Source: Prochlorococcus sp. AG-402-I21
GTDB lineage: Bacteria > Cyanobacteriota > Cyanobacteriia > PCC-6307 > Cyanobiaceae
Assembly (NCBI GenBank): GCA_003216955.1
Contig: QCHZ01000002.1
Coordinates: 186,001 to 250,000 of the forward strand
DNA: 64,000 nucleotides
Reading direction: 5' to 3'
The notes under the pieces were generated by a model, which was not told the origin of the DNA, searched no databases, and worked only from the letters and a program-made list of their open reading frames with translations. Both the position numbers and the translations under genes were made by a program. Positions 56,053-64,000 of the stretch are shown here, in pieces; positions within the stretch are counted from its first letter, which is position 1; each line of letters opens with the position of its first letter.

Positions 56053-56610
56053 ATGAGTCGTCTTTTATCAATTCTACTTTCAGCATTTCTTTTCTTAGGA
56101 ATAGCTCCAATAGCTAATGCAAGACCAGGCCCAGCGCTTAATGCTGATAGGGCTCCTACAGATTTCACTGCTTCTGCTTTAGTATCTTGCGCTGATAACC
56201 CTCGTTTCCAAGAGAGAGCAAGTACCGCCTCCACAGATCAGGCCATAAAAAGATTTGAAAGATATAGCAAAGCCTTATGCGGAGATGATGGTCTCCCTCA
56301 TTTAATAATTGGTCCTCCTATTGAGCCTTGGGGTGCATGGATTAACCGAGGTCATGAAGGTGATCTACTTATCCCTGGAGTAATGTTTATCTATATCACC
56401 GGTATAATTGGATGGTCAGGAAGGGAGTATGTAAGAGCTGTTAGAGGGAAAAAGAACGCTGCAGAATACGAAATTATCATCGATACTTCTCTAGCATGGC
56501 AATGTTTAAAAAGAGGAGCAGCTTGGCCACTTCAAGCTAATAGAGAAGGTAAAAATGGTGAACTTAGAGAAAAAGATAATAACGTATCTCTTAATGGTCC
56601 AAGAGGCTAA
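56053..56610 (+). CDS. psaF: Photosystem I subunit III (PsaF)
   Basis: PsaF is the plastocyanin/cytochrome c6-side subunit of photosystem I. The 185-residue product has an N-terminal signal peptide (LLSILLSAFLFLGIAPIANA, about 4-23). The lumenal domain follows with cysteines in LVSCADNP and ALCGDDGLPHLI, then a membrane helix (PGVMFIYITGIIGWSGREYV) and a stromal tail. ATG start. psaJ follows 44 bases later, the conserved psaFJ unit. Confidence 0.95.
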   Translation: MSRLLSILLSAFLFLGIAPIANARPGPALNADRAPTDFTASALVSCADNPRFQERASTASTDQAIKRFERYSKALCGDDGLPHLIIGPPIEPWGAWINRGHEGDLLIPGVMFIYITGIIGWSGREYVRAVRGKKNAAEYEIIIDTSLAWQCLKRGAAWPLQANREGKNGELREKDNNVSLNGPRG

Positions 56611-56654
56611 ATAAAGCTATTTCATTTCCCAAAATCACTTAATTTTTTTAAATC

Positions 56655-56792
56655 ATGTTTAAATTATTACGCACTAAATGGTTTAGGTCAGCCCCAGTCG
56701 TAGCTACCATTTGGATCACTCTAACAGCAAGTATAATTGTTGAATTTAATAGATTCGTACCTGACTTACTTTTCCACCCTATGTCTTTTTAA
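56655..56792 (+). CDS. psaJ: Photosystem I subunit IX (PsaJ)
   Basis: This 45-residue frame is a single-helix photosystem I subunit. It starts [20 protein letters not shown], continues with a hydrophobic helix ([17 protein letters not shown]) and ends [10 protein letters not shown], the conserved PsaJ pattern (F/Y-L-S-A-P-V and E-x-N-R-F-x-P-D). Directly downstream of psaF on the same strand, so it is cotranscribed. ATG start. Confidence 0.95.
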   Translation: MFKLLRTKWFRSAPVVATIWITLTASIIVEFNRFVPDLLFHPMSF

Positions 56793-56806
56793 AAAAGATC
56801 ATTAAT

Positions 56807-57373
56807 TTAGAATTCTTTTTTTAATCTCATTAAGCCTTCAATTTCCTTGAAGGCTTTTTCTATGTCTTCATTGATAACTACGGCGTCAAACTCTTTTTTT
56901 GCACAAAGCTCCTTCTTTGCTGTAGCCAAACGATCTCTAATAGATTCTTCTGTCTCAGTTCCTCTTCCTCTAATTCGTTTTTCAAGTTCAAATAAATTTG
57001 GTGGTGCTAAAAATATTTGGAATGCGTCAGGGAAAGACTTTCGAATTTGTCTAGCTCCTTCTAGTTCAATTTCAAGAAGAACATTAATTCCTGTTTCCAT
57101 TTTTTCTATAACTTTTTTTTTAGGAGTTCCATAAAAGTTATTAGAGAATGAAGCCCACTCCAGAAAACCTTCTTTATCAATTATTTCTTGGAAAATTTCT
57201 TTTTCTAAGAAATAATAATGCTCACCTTCAATTTCTCCGGATCTTGGATGACGAGTAGTTGCAGAGATGGAAAGCCACACATCACTATAACTATCAAGGA
57301 TTTTCCTAACAATTGTTCCTTTACCTACCCCGCTTGGGCCAGTAAGAACAGTAAGATTTCCTAAAGAAGACAT
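56807..57373 (-). CDS. gmk: Guanylate kinase
   Basis: It phosphorylates GMP to GDP. The 188-residue product has the P-loop TGPSGVGKGTIV (about 10-21), SATTRHPRSGEIEGEHYYFL (GMP-binding), LEIELEGARQIRKSFPDAFQIFLAPP and RLATAKKEL. Length is usual. It starts with ATG and converges on psaJ with 14 bases between stops. Confidence 0.96.
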   Translation of the reverse strand: MSSLGNLTVLTGPSGVGKGTIVRKILDSYSDVWLSISATTRHPRSGEIEGEHYYFLEKEIFQEIIDKEGFLEWASFSNNFYGTPKKKVIEKMETGINVLLEIELEGARQIRKSFPDAFQIFLAPPNLFELEKRIRGRGTETEESIRDRLATAKKELCAKKEFDAVVINEDIEKAFKEIEGLMRLKKEF

Positions 57374-57441
57374 GTTTAAATCCTATCTGATTTACCTACC
57401 AAAGGTTAATTACATTATTTCTAAAGTTAAAAGGATGATAG

Positions 57442-59148
57442 ATGAACAAAGTTCCAATTCAAATGATGGACGTAACAACCCTTAAAGCGGTTGTATTTGA
57501 GCTGAGCCAAGACATAGTTCCCAGTAGATTTGAAAATGCACAGCAAATTGATTCACATACTATTCAACTAGGGTTTAGAACCCTTGAAAAACTTAACTGG
57601 ATAGAAATAAGCTGGCTTGCTGAATCCCCGAGAATTGTATCGATACCGCCACCTAAAAGACATGGTGAGAAAAGCACATTAGCGAAACAACTAAAACATT
57701 TATTAGTCAATTTAGCTTTAGTAGAAATAAAACAAAAAGGTTATGAAAGAATTGTAAATTTTAAATTATCTAGTAGACCTGGAAAAGAAATAGAGAAAGA
57801 ATTGATAGTCGAATTGATGGGAAGACACAGTAATATTTTACTTTTAGACAAATCAAGAAAAGTAATTACTCTTGGTAAACAAATAAAAGAAAAGCAATCA
57901 AGATTAAGACCGGTAGGAACCGGAGATCTTTACAAATCGCCTCCACCTCTTAAAGGATTAGCTCCTAATCTATCTGAATCATTTCATTCATGGAAAGAGA
58001 ATATATGCTTAGTCCCATCAACATTCAAGAATAGCCTTAAAGATACTTATCAAGGTATAAGTCCAGCTCTAACATTACAAATAGCGAGCAATAATTACAA
58101 TGAAGCACTTAATATAACAAATCAATCAGTAACATCTATTGAATTAAAAACATGGGAAGCAATATACAAAAGATGGAGGGATTGGCTTTTAGATATTGAG
58201 CATAATAATTACACTATTAATTTCAATGGAATAACAGATTTTATTGTCTGGGGGAAAATAAAATCAAAGGCTAAAAATTCAAAAATTTGTCTTAACCTTG
58301 GTATATACTATTCAAATAAGATTATAGACAGAAAAATAAGTTCTATTGGAGAAAAATTAAAGCGTGATCTACAAAAGTCAAAAGATGATGAAATTAGAAA
58401 ACTAGAAGCACAGGGATTACTAATTAAAAATATTTCTGAATATATAAATATGCAAAATAAGGCTAATAATATTCTAACTTTAAAATCTCCAACAAAAAAG
58501 CAAATAATAGAATCTCAAACTCTATTTAAAGAGGCTAAAAGAAAAAAAAGATCTAGAGAGTCAATTCTAAAAAGAATCGAATATCACAAGAAAAAAATAT
58601 CTGAGATTGAATATTGTGAATTATTTCTTGATTCATTAATGTATCAGAATCCTGAGGAGGATAATAATAATAAACTAGTTTCAATTATTGAACTTAAAGA
58701 AGAGGTAGAAGAATATATTTGCATTAAAAAAAATTCATCCAAGTTTAAATCAAATAAAAAGAAGGAACAGGCTTCAGCAATAAAAGAAATCCAAAGCCCT
58801 AGTGGTCTAAAGATTCAAATAGGTGGTAACAACAGGCAAAATGAATTAATCAGCCTAAGGAAAGGGAAAAAAGGAGATCTTTGGTTTCATGCACAAGAAA
58901 CACCTGGAAGCCATGTTGTACTTAAATCATCCAATGGACTTATTGATGATAAAGATATTCAATTAGCTGCTGATCTTGCTTCTTTTTTTAGCCGTGCACG
59001 AGGTAATAAGCTTGCACCAATAATTATGGTTCCAATTGAGAATCTTCAGAGGATATCAGGATCCTTACCTGGAACTGTTAGTCATAGGGGTGGGAAGGTG
59101 CTTTGGGGAAAAGCTGAGAGAGCCGAGAAATATTTCCACCAGAAGTGA
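57442..59148 (+). CDS. NFACT-family ribosome-quality-control protein (RqcH-like)
   Basis: The 568-residue product has an NFACT-N domain (about 1-230; ISWLAESPRIV, LIVELMGRHSNILLLDKSRKVI), a long coiled coil (about 290-430, SIGEKLKRDLQKSKDDEIRKLEAQG and neighbours) and an NFACT-R RNA-binding domain (about 455-565; GNNRQNELISLRKGKKGDLWFHAQETPGSHVVL). RqcH of Bacillus adds Ala tails to stalled nascent chains. The same role here is inference. It is often annotated as a fibronectin-binding protein. ATG start; stop overlaps the next GTG. Confidence 0.88.
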   Translation: MNKVPIQMMDVTTLKAVVFELSQDIVPSRFENAQQIDSHTIQLGFRTLEKLNWIEISWLAESPRIVSIPPPKRHGEKSTLAKQLKHLLVNLALVEIKQKGYERIVNFKLSSRPGKEIEKELIVELMGRHSNILLLDKSRKVITLGKQIKEKQSRLRPVGTGDLYKSPPPLKGLAPNLSESFHSWKENICLVPSTFKNSLKDTYQGISPALTLQIASNNYNEALNITNQSVTSIELKTWEAIYKRWRDWLLDIEHNNYTINFNGITDFIVWGKIKSKAKNSKICLNLGIYYSNKIIDRKISSIGEKLKRDLQKSKDDEIRKLEAQGLLIKNISEYINMQNKANNILTLKSPTKKQIIESQTLFKEAKRKKRSRESILKRIEYHKKKISEIEYCELFLDSLMYQNPEEDNNNKLVSIIELKEEVEEYICIKKNSSKFKSNKKKEQASAIKEIQSPSGLKIQIGGNNRQNELISLRKGKKGDLWFHAQETPGSHVVLKSSNGLIDDKDIQLAADLASFFSRARGNKLAPIIMVPIENLQRISGSLPGTVSHRGGKVLWGKAERAEKYFHQK

Positions 59149-59441
59149 TCGTCAATGATTTACTATCAGCTTCATTAGACCAGTTTAAAATGATTGACTT
59201 TTTGCTTGGCACTCATGAGTTTCTTGGGAATCACACTTTTCCGGAGTTTTTAATTGGATATTTATTTGGTGCAGCTTTAATCATTGGTGCTCCCACAGTC
59301 TTTCTTTTGTTAGCATTTACAAGTGCTTTAATGAAAACCAACGGTAAAATGGGTGGTTACAAAGAATATGCTAATTATGGAGAATCTTCTCTAAATGATT
59401 GTCCTCCTTTCATTTTGCCTGACCCAACAAAAAATAATTAG
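59145..59441 (+). CDS. Conserved picocyanobacterial small membrane protein
   Basis: The 98-residue product starts at GTG 59145, four bases into the end of the NFACT gene (GTGA overlap). An ATG at 59190 would give a shorter form beginning at the family-like IDFLLGTHEFLGNHTFPEF. One membrane helix follows (about 40-62, FGAALIIGAPTVFLLLAFTSALM), then a Gly/Tyr-rich polar tail (GKMGGYKEYANYGE, CPPFILPDPT). I do not know the function. An AT-only hairpin (59434-59453) covers the stop. The 220-base gap to tatC shows no other gene. Confidence 0.65.
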   Translation: MIVNDLLSASLDQFKMIDFLLGTHEFLGNHTFPEFLIGYLFGAALIIGAPTVFLLLAFTSALMKTNGKMGGYKEYANYGESSLNDCPPFILPDPTKNN

Positions 59442-59661
59442 AAATCTAATTATCAAAATCAAGCGAAATAAAAATTATATTTAATTCTACCTAAATCTCA
59501 TTAAGGACAATAAAACAGATTTACAAATTCAATTATCTATTAAAATTAAATTATCAATTTAACCTAATCTGGCCAGCCAAAACCAAAAAGAAAATAATTT
59601 TAAAGCTCCACCTCCTATCAGGATCAAGGGAAGAGTTAGCTCAGCCGAGGAATCACAGCCC

Positions 59662-60387
59662 TTGGAGATGCCTTTAGTAGATCATCTTGAAGAACTTCGA
59701 CAAAGAGTACTAAAGAGTCTTATTGCAATTCTTATCTCATCTTGTTTCTGCTTGCTCTTTGTTAGGAAACTTGTACAAGCATTAGAGGTGCCAGCTGGGA
59801 AAATACAGTTTTTACAAGTAGCTCCCGGTGAATTTTTATTTACTTCAATCAAAGTTGCTGGTTATGGGGGGCTCACTATTTCACTACCATTCATACTTTA
59901 TCAATTTTTAAAGTTCATCCTTCCAGGTCTAACTAAAAAAGAAAAGCTCTTGATAGCCCCCTCAGTTGCAGGTTCAGCATTTTTATTTTTCTTAGGAATT
60001 TTCTTTGCATGGAAGGCTTTGATACCTGCCGCCTTAGGGTTTCTAATAAATTACGGCGCAGAAGTAGTTGAACCGCTTTGGTCAATCGAAAAGTATTTAG
60101 ATTTCGTCCTTCTACTTATGCTCTCTACAGGCTTAGCTTTTCAATTGCCAATCCTTCAATTAATTTTAGGTTTTTTTGAACTTATTTCATGGCAGAAGAT
60201 GCTTTCTGCATGGAGATTTGTCGTAATGGCTTCAGCAATTGCGGGAGCTGTTTTAACTCCATCTACAGACCCAATAACGATGCTTCTTCTCTCTACATCC
60301 ATAACTTTTTTATTTCTTGTTGGAGTTGGATTAGTTGCCCTAACAACTAACTTTAAAGAACAAATTCGGACATCCTTTGATCTATAG
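59662..60387 (+). CDS. tatC: Sec-independent (Tat) protein translocase subunit TatC
   Basis: TatC recognises twin-arginine signals. The 241-residue product has the hallmark N-terminus MPLVDHLEELRQRVLKSL, six membrane helices, the ISLPFILYQFLKFILPGL segment and the helix with AGAVLTPSTDPITMLLLS. The start is TTG 59662 or ATG 59668; the frame is open further upstream (from about 59567), but without a common start codon. The gene ends overlapping the convergent DUF3067 gene by 35 bases. It lies 410 bases before petC, a Tat substrate. Confidence 0.95.
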   Translation: MEMPLVDHLEELRQRVLKSLIAILISSCFCLLFVRKLVQALEVPAGKIQFLQVAPGEFLFTSIKVAGYGGLTISLPFILYQFLKFILPGLTKKEKLLIAPSVAGSAFLFFLGIFFAWKALIPAALGFLINYGAEVVEPLWSIEKYLDFVLLLMLSTGLAFQLPILQLILGFFELISWQKMLSAWRFVVMASAIAGAVLTPSTDPITMLLLSTSITFLFLVGVGLVALTTNFKEQIRTSFDL

Positions 60388-60715
60388 GCAAAGGTAAAGT
60401 TATTGCTCTGCCAAGTCTTGGCTTTGCTTGTACATTCTCTAACCATTTTCTTACAAAATCTGATTGTCCTGCACGGTTAATAATTTCTAAGGTTCGATTC
60501 AAATTTTCTCTGTAGGTCTGCTCATCCAATGGGAAAGATTGTTGTTCTACAAATCCCCACATCATTTGTAAATATATTCTGTCTCTTTTGATTAACAATT
60601 TCAAATCATATGTGACACCCCATCGTCTTCTCAAGCATCCCACTACCTCGTCTACTTCCAATGGAATTGAAGAAGAAAAGCTACTAGAATTTGACTCATT
60701 AGATTTAAAACTCAT
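60353..60715 (-). CDS. DUF3067 family protein
   Basis: The 120-residue soluble product has a Ser-rich N-terminus, then VDEVVGCLRRRWGVTYDLKLLIKRDRIYLQMMWGFVEQQSFPLDE and FVRKWLENVQAKPRLGRAITLPL, the pattern of DUF3067, found in cyanobacteria and plastids. Function is unknown to me. It starts with ATG and is divergent from petC by 82 bases. The last 35 bases overlap tatC on the other strand. Confidence 0.85.
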   Translation of the reverse strand: MSFKSNESNSSSFSSSIPLEVDEVVGCLRRRWGVTYDLKLLIKRDRIYLQMMWGFVEQQSFPLDEQTYRENLNRTLEIINRAGQSDFVRKWLENVQAKPRLGRAITLPLPIDQRMSEFVL

Positions 60716-60797
60716 GTCAAAAGCCAGTCTTGGCAGAGATTAATAACCTTTTGGTGTCCATTCTGGTCTAATATCAGAATTCAGGTGAACATCTGTA

Positions 60798-61334
60798 ATG
60801 ACACAAATGAATGCTGCAGATGTGCCCTCAATGGGCAGAAGGCAGTTCATGAACTTGCTAACCTTTGGGACCGTTACAGGAGTTGCCTTAGGAGCTTTAT
60901 ATCCAGTAGCTCAATACTTCACTCCATATAGAGCTGGAGGAGGTGGCGGTGGAACAAATGCTAAAGATGAACTGGGTAATCCAGTAAAGGCAAGTGCCTG
61001 GCTATCTACTCATCCAGTTGGTGACAGAAGCTTAGTTCAAGGTCTTAAAGGAGACCCTACCTATCTAATAGTTGAAGGTGAGGATGCAATCACCAGTTAT
61101 GGAATTAATGCTATTTGTACTCACCTTGGTTGTGTAGTTCCATGGAATAGTGGAGCTAATAAGTACATGTGTCCATGCCATGGAAGTCAATATGACTCAA
61201 CTGGGAAAGTAGTTCGTGGTCCTGCTCCCTTATCATTAGCAATTGCTCATGTATCAGTAGAAGACGATCAAGTTCTGGTGAGTCAGTGGACAGAAACTGA
61301 TTTCAGGACTGGCAATGCTCCTTGGTGGGGATGA
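60798..61334 (+). CDS. petC: Rieske iron-sulfur protein of the cytochrome b6f complex
   Basis: The 178-residue Rieske protein moves electrons from plastoquinol to cytochrome f. An N-terminal Tat-type motif [20 protein letters not shown] (RRxFM) with a membrane helix leads to a flexible Gly-rich hinge (AGGGGGGTN). The [2Fe-2S] ligands follow as CTHLGC and CPCHGSQYD. The two disulfide cysteines are in those boxes. ATG start. petA follows within eight bases, the petCA operon. Confidence 0.97.
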   Translation: MTQMNAADVPSMGRRQFMNLLTFGTVTGVALGALYPVAQYFTPYRAGGGGGGTNAKDELGNPVKASAWLSTHPVGDRSLVQGLKGDPTYLIVEGEDAITSYGINAICTHLGCVVPWNSGANKYMCPCHGSQYDSTGKVVRGPAPLSLAIAHVSVEDDQVLVSQWTETDFRTGNAPWWG

Positions 61335-61341
61335 TTAATCA

Positions 61342-62310
61342 ATGAACAAAAAAAACTCCCACACCCAAAAACAAATTATGAGTCGATCACTGAAACTTTT
61401 CCTTTGTTCATTTGTTCTAGGATTTTCAATATTTCTAATTCCTCAACCAACCTGGGCATATCCCTTTTGGGCTCAACAAAAATTTGAAAATCCTAGAGAG
61501 GCAACTGGAAAGATTGTTTGTGCTAATTGTCACGTTGCAAGCATGCCAACAAGAGCTGAAGTCCCTCAGTCAGTTGCAGCTGATAGTGTTTTCAAAACAG
61601 TTGTAGAAATACCTTATAAAAAGGATCTTCAAGAAATTGGTGCAGATGGAAGCAAAGTTCCTCTCCAAGTTGGAGCAGTTGTAATGCTTCCAGATGGTTT
61701 TAAGCTCGCTCCTCAAGAAAGATGGACTGATGAAATAAAAGAAGAAACACAAGGTGTTTACTTTACTCAATACAGCGAGGAACAAGAAAATATTATTTTA
61801 GTAGGTCCTCTACCAGGCGATCAAAATAGAGAGATTGTGTTCCCTGTCCTTTCCCCAGATCCCACTAAAGATAAAAATATTAATTTTGGAAAGTATTCAA
61901 TTCATATAGGAGGGAATAGAGGAAGAGGTCAGGTTTATCCAACTGGAGAAAAGAGCAACAATAATTTGTTTACGGCAACCAATAGTGGCACAATAACCTC
62001 AATAGAAACAAATGAAGATGGGACACAAATTATTAATCTAAATAATCAAGAAGGAGAAAGTTTTGCTGAAAATATTCCTGCGGGGACTTCATTATTAGTA
62101 AAAGAAGGTGACACTATCGAGACAGGTGAAAAATTAACTGAAGACCCAAATGTTGGAGGGTTTGGTCAACTTGATAAAGAAATAGTTTTACAAAGTAAGG
62201 CTAGAGTTATTGGTATGATAATTTTCTTTATAGGAGTTGGTCTATCACAAATAATGCTAGTTCTTAAGAAGAAACAAGTTGAAAAGGTTCAAGCTGCTGA
62301 AGGTATATAA
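61342..62310 (+). CDS. petA: Cytochrome f of the cytochrome b6f complex
   Basis: The 322-residue product carries a signal peptide ending WAYPFW (the mature N-terminal Tyr is the axial heme ligand), the heme motif CANCHVAS, lumenal domain motifs ([20 protein letters not shown]-like [22 protein letters not shown]) and a C-terminal membrane helix ([22 protein letters not shown]). Start is ATG 61342 (a GGGGA element precedes it). ATG 61378 would give 310 residues and a more typical signal peptide. Confidence 0.96.
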   Translation: MNKKNSHTQKQIMSRSLKLFLCSFVLGFSIFLIPQPTWAYPFWAQQKFENPREATGKIVCANCHVASMPTRAEVPQSVAADSVFKTVVEIPYKKDLQEIGADGSKVPLQVGAVVMLPDGFKLAPQERWTDEIKEETQGVYFTQYSEEQENIILVGPLPGDQNREIVFPVLSPDPTKDKNINFGKYSIHIGGNRGRGQVYPTGEKSNNNLFTATNSGTITSIETNEDGTQIINLNNQEGESFAENIPAGTSLLVKEGDTIETGEKLTEDPNVGGFGQLDKEIVLQSKARVIGMIIFFIGVGLSQIMLVLKKKQVEKVQAAEGI

Positions 62311-62323
62311 CTTCAAATAGTTG

Positions 62324-63235
62324 ATGGAAAATATTTTTTTAGCGCTTAGATCACCAGGGCCTGAGTTGTTTCAACTAGGGCCTTTTTCATTGCGGTGGTA
62401 TGGATTACTTATAGCTGTTTCAGTATTAGTTGGTTTAAAGTTATCAGGTGAATTAGCCTCACAAAAAGGATTAAAAAAAAGCCTTATTAACGATCTACTT
62501 CCTATTTTAGTTTTGGCATCTGTGATTGGTGCAAGAATTTATTATGTTGCATTTGAATGGAGAAACTACACTGGGAAAAACTTCTGGAGTTCTATTAATT
62601 TTCTAAACTTCAATATTCCTATCCCCAGTGCAATAGAAATTTGGGGAGGAGGAATTGCAATTCATGGCGCACTGATTATGGGTACATTATCCATTATATT
62701 TTTTTGCCGCTGGAGAAAAGAACCTTTTTGGGATGTTATTGATGTTTTAGTCCCCTCAGTTGCATTAGGCCAAGCAATAGGTAGATGGGGAAATTTTTTT
62801 AATAATGAAGCTTTTGGTATACCTACAAATTTACCCTGGAAATTATTTATACCTTATAGATTTAGGCCAGAAATATTCACAACCCAAGATTATTTTCACC
62901 CTACCTTTCTTTATGAATCAGTATGGAATATTTTTGTTTTTGGCATACTGATTTTTCTTTTTAGGAAGGCAAATAAAAGAGAACTTAAGCTCCCATCTGG
63001 AAGCTTAAGTTGCTTATATTTAATCACTTACAGCTTAGGCAGGTTGTGGATAGAAGCCTTAAGAACTGATCCTCTCTGCTTAGGCGGGGTTCCACCTTTT
63101 TGTGAAGGAGGTCTACGAATAGCACAATTAATAAGCTTATTTTTAATTAGTGCAGGTTTATTAGGAATATGGAGAATTTATATTTCTAAAAAAACACTCC
63201 CCGATCCTTCTTTAATTAATGGGAGAAATCAATGA
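62324..63235 (+). CDS. lgt: Prolipoprotein diacylglyceryl transferase
   Basis: It adds diacylglycerol to the lipobox Cys of prolipoproteins. The 303-residue membrane protein has [15 protein letters not shown] near the start, [15 protein letters not shown] (Lgt motif) and the catalytic segment [21 protein letters not shown], plus [11 protein letters not shown], all in order. ATG 62324 is preferred over an adjacent TTG 62321. Its TGA overlaps cobM by four bases (ATGA). Confidence 0.95.
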   Translation: MENIFLALRSPGPELFQLGPFSLRWYGLLIAVSVLVGLKLSGELASQKGLKKSLINDLLPILVLASVIGARIYYVAFEWRNYTGKNFWSSINFLNFNIPIPSAIEIWGGGIAIHGALIMGTLSIIFFCRWRKEPFWDVIDVLVPSVALGQAIGRWGNFFNNEAFGIPTNLPWKLFIPYRFRPEIFTTQDYFHPTFLYESVWNIFVFGILIFLFRKANKRELKLPSGSLSCLYLITYSLGRLWIEALRTDPLCLGGVPPFCEGGLRIAQLISLFLISAGLLGIWRIYISKKTLPDPSLINGRNQ

Positions 63236-63984
63236 ATCCTATATCCATTGTGGGAGCAGGTCCAGGTGCTTTAGACTTAATGACAATAAGAGGTCAACAA
63301 AGACTAAAATCAGCCGATGTTCTTGTTTGGACAGACTCTCTCATTCCTTTACAAATAACAAAACTTGTTAAAGACGACTGTGAAAAAATAAAGACAAGTT
63401 CATTAACTCTTGAAGAGATCCTTTTAATTTTAATTAAAAAGCATAAGGAAGGTAAAAAAATTGTTCGTCTCCATGATGGTGACCCTTGCTTATATGGAGC
63501 CATATCAGAACAAATATGTAGATTAAATGATGAAGGAATTGAGGTAGAAGTAGTCCCTGGAGTAAGTGCCTATCAAGCGACAGCCGCAAGTTTAGGGTTC
63601 GAACTAACAATTCCAGATTTAACCCAAACAATAATACTTAGCAGAGCTGATGGAAGGACAGGAAAACCAGAGAAGGAAAGTCTGCAAAAGCTAGCATCTA
63701 TTCAATCTTCTTTATGTCTTTATCTAAGTGCAAGACATGTGGAAGAAGTTCAATCAATACTCATAGAGTATTATCCTGCTAATACTCCTGTAGCAATTGC
63801 ATATAGAGTAACTTGGCCAGACGAATGGATACAAGTTATACCTTTAAGTGAGATGGCAAAAACATCTCAAGAGCAAAATCTAATCAGAACAACATTATAT
63901 ATAATTAGTCCAACATTAAAGATAAGGAATAATAGATCAAAACTTTATAATCCTACTCATTCACATCTATTTAGATCGAGTTAA
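63232..63984 (+). CDS. cobM: Precorrin-4 C11-methyltransferase
   Basis: It is a SAM-dependent methyltransferase of the corrin ring pathway. The 250-residue product shows [72 protein letters not shown] and [15 protein letters not shown], the CobA/CobM/CbiF fold. ATG start overlaps lgt by four bases. Bases 63985-64000 are a poly-A-rich end of the window. Confidence 0.95.
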   Translation: MNPISIVGAGPGALDLMTIRGQQRLKSADVLVWTDSLIPLQITKLVKDDCEKIKTSSLTLEEILLILIKKHKEGKKIVRLHDGDPCLYGAISEQICRLNDEGIEVEVVPGVSAYQATAASLGFELTIPDLTQTIILSRADGRTGKPEKESLQKLASIQSSLCLYLSARHVEEVQSILIEYYPANTPVAIAYRVTWPDEWIQVIPLSEMAKTSQEQNLIRTTLYIISPTLKIRNNRSKLYNPTHSHLFRSS

Positions 63985-64000
63985 AGAAAAAAAAAACTAA

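Overview
The window is almost certainly chromosomal core sequence from a marine picocyanobacterium of the genus Prochlorococcus. The evidence is: low GC; photosystem I genes psaF-psaJ; Rieske protein and cytochrome f genes (petC-petA); psb27; a 60-residue high-light-inducible protein; a ferrochelatase with a light-harvesting-like C-terminal helix; several cyanobacteria-restricted hypothetical families; very short intergenic gaps; and frequent TTG/GTG starts. The base composition looks more like a low-light-adapted (NATL-like) lineage than the most AT-rich high-light strains, but I did not count bases and this is an inference. I see no prophage, insertion sequence, CRISPR array or genomic island.

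Layout. 1-554 holds a decayed, multiply frameshifted reading frame. 555-8561 carries a small nuclease-like secreted protein, ilvB, hemH, a solitary tyrosine recombinase, cobO, pyrH-frr and a flavin reductase. 8550-13341 is a minus-strand block: transaldolase, ftsI with an FtsL-like gene just upstream, and a CPBP membrane protease. 13451-20980 contains a tandem histidine phosphatase, a dihydroorotase-like pseudoenzyme, lepB, an ArsC/Spx protein, a first inorganic pyrophosphatase, a helix-turn-helix protein, proS and psb27. 21076-27881 contains purA, a PfkB kinase, cutA, cobK, ssb, argB and cyanobacterial conserved genes. 27897-35177 contains priA, rpoD, hemC, a second pyrophosphatase and an M32 carboxypeptidase.

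35408-43057 has yjbQ, a pterin dehydratase, a His-rich CobW-type GTPase overlapping an iron-type ABC permease, larC and an exonuclease III family gene. 43326-49884 has hemL, a prohibitin-like gene, yajQ, a SLOG-fold protein, a BioD/DRTGG protein and map. 50183-52760 is rplS, tRNA-Trp, a small SH3-like protein, tRNA-Asp and gltX. 52716-63984 has a Na+/H+ antiporter, an Hli protein, tsaD, psaF-psaJ, gmk, an NFACT protein, tatC, petC-petA, lgt and cobM.

The genes fit a streamlined phototroph. Tetrapyrrole synthesis (hemL, hemC, hemH) and cobalamin synthesis (cobO, cobK, cobM) are scattered as single genes. tatC lies close to petC, whose product carries a Tat-type signal. Neighbouring genes often overlap head-to-tail by 4-20 bases and converge with 3' overlaps of up to 45 bases. 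The observations most worth following are: the pair of family I pyrophosphatases, one of which has lost a catalytic aspartate; a compact set of inverted repeats and a 30-codon frame in the priA-rpoD gap; a candidate FtsL upstream of ftsI; a 30-codon leader frame that shares a GTGA overlap with hemL; and a (CATGAG)8 microsatellite that encodes a His-Glu metal-binding loop. I did not find an obviously new multi-gene system.
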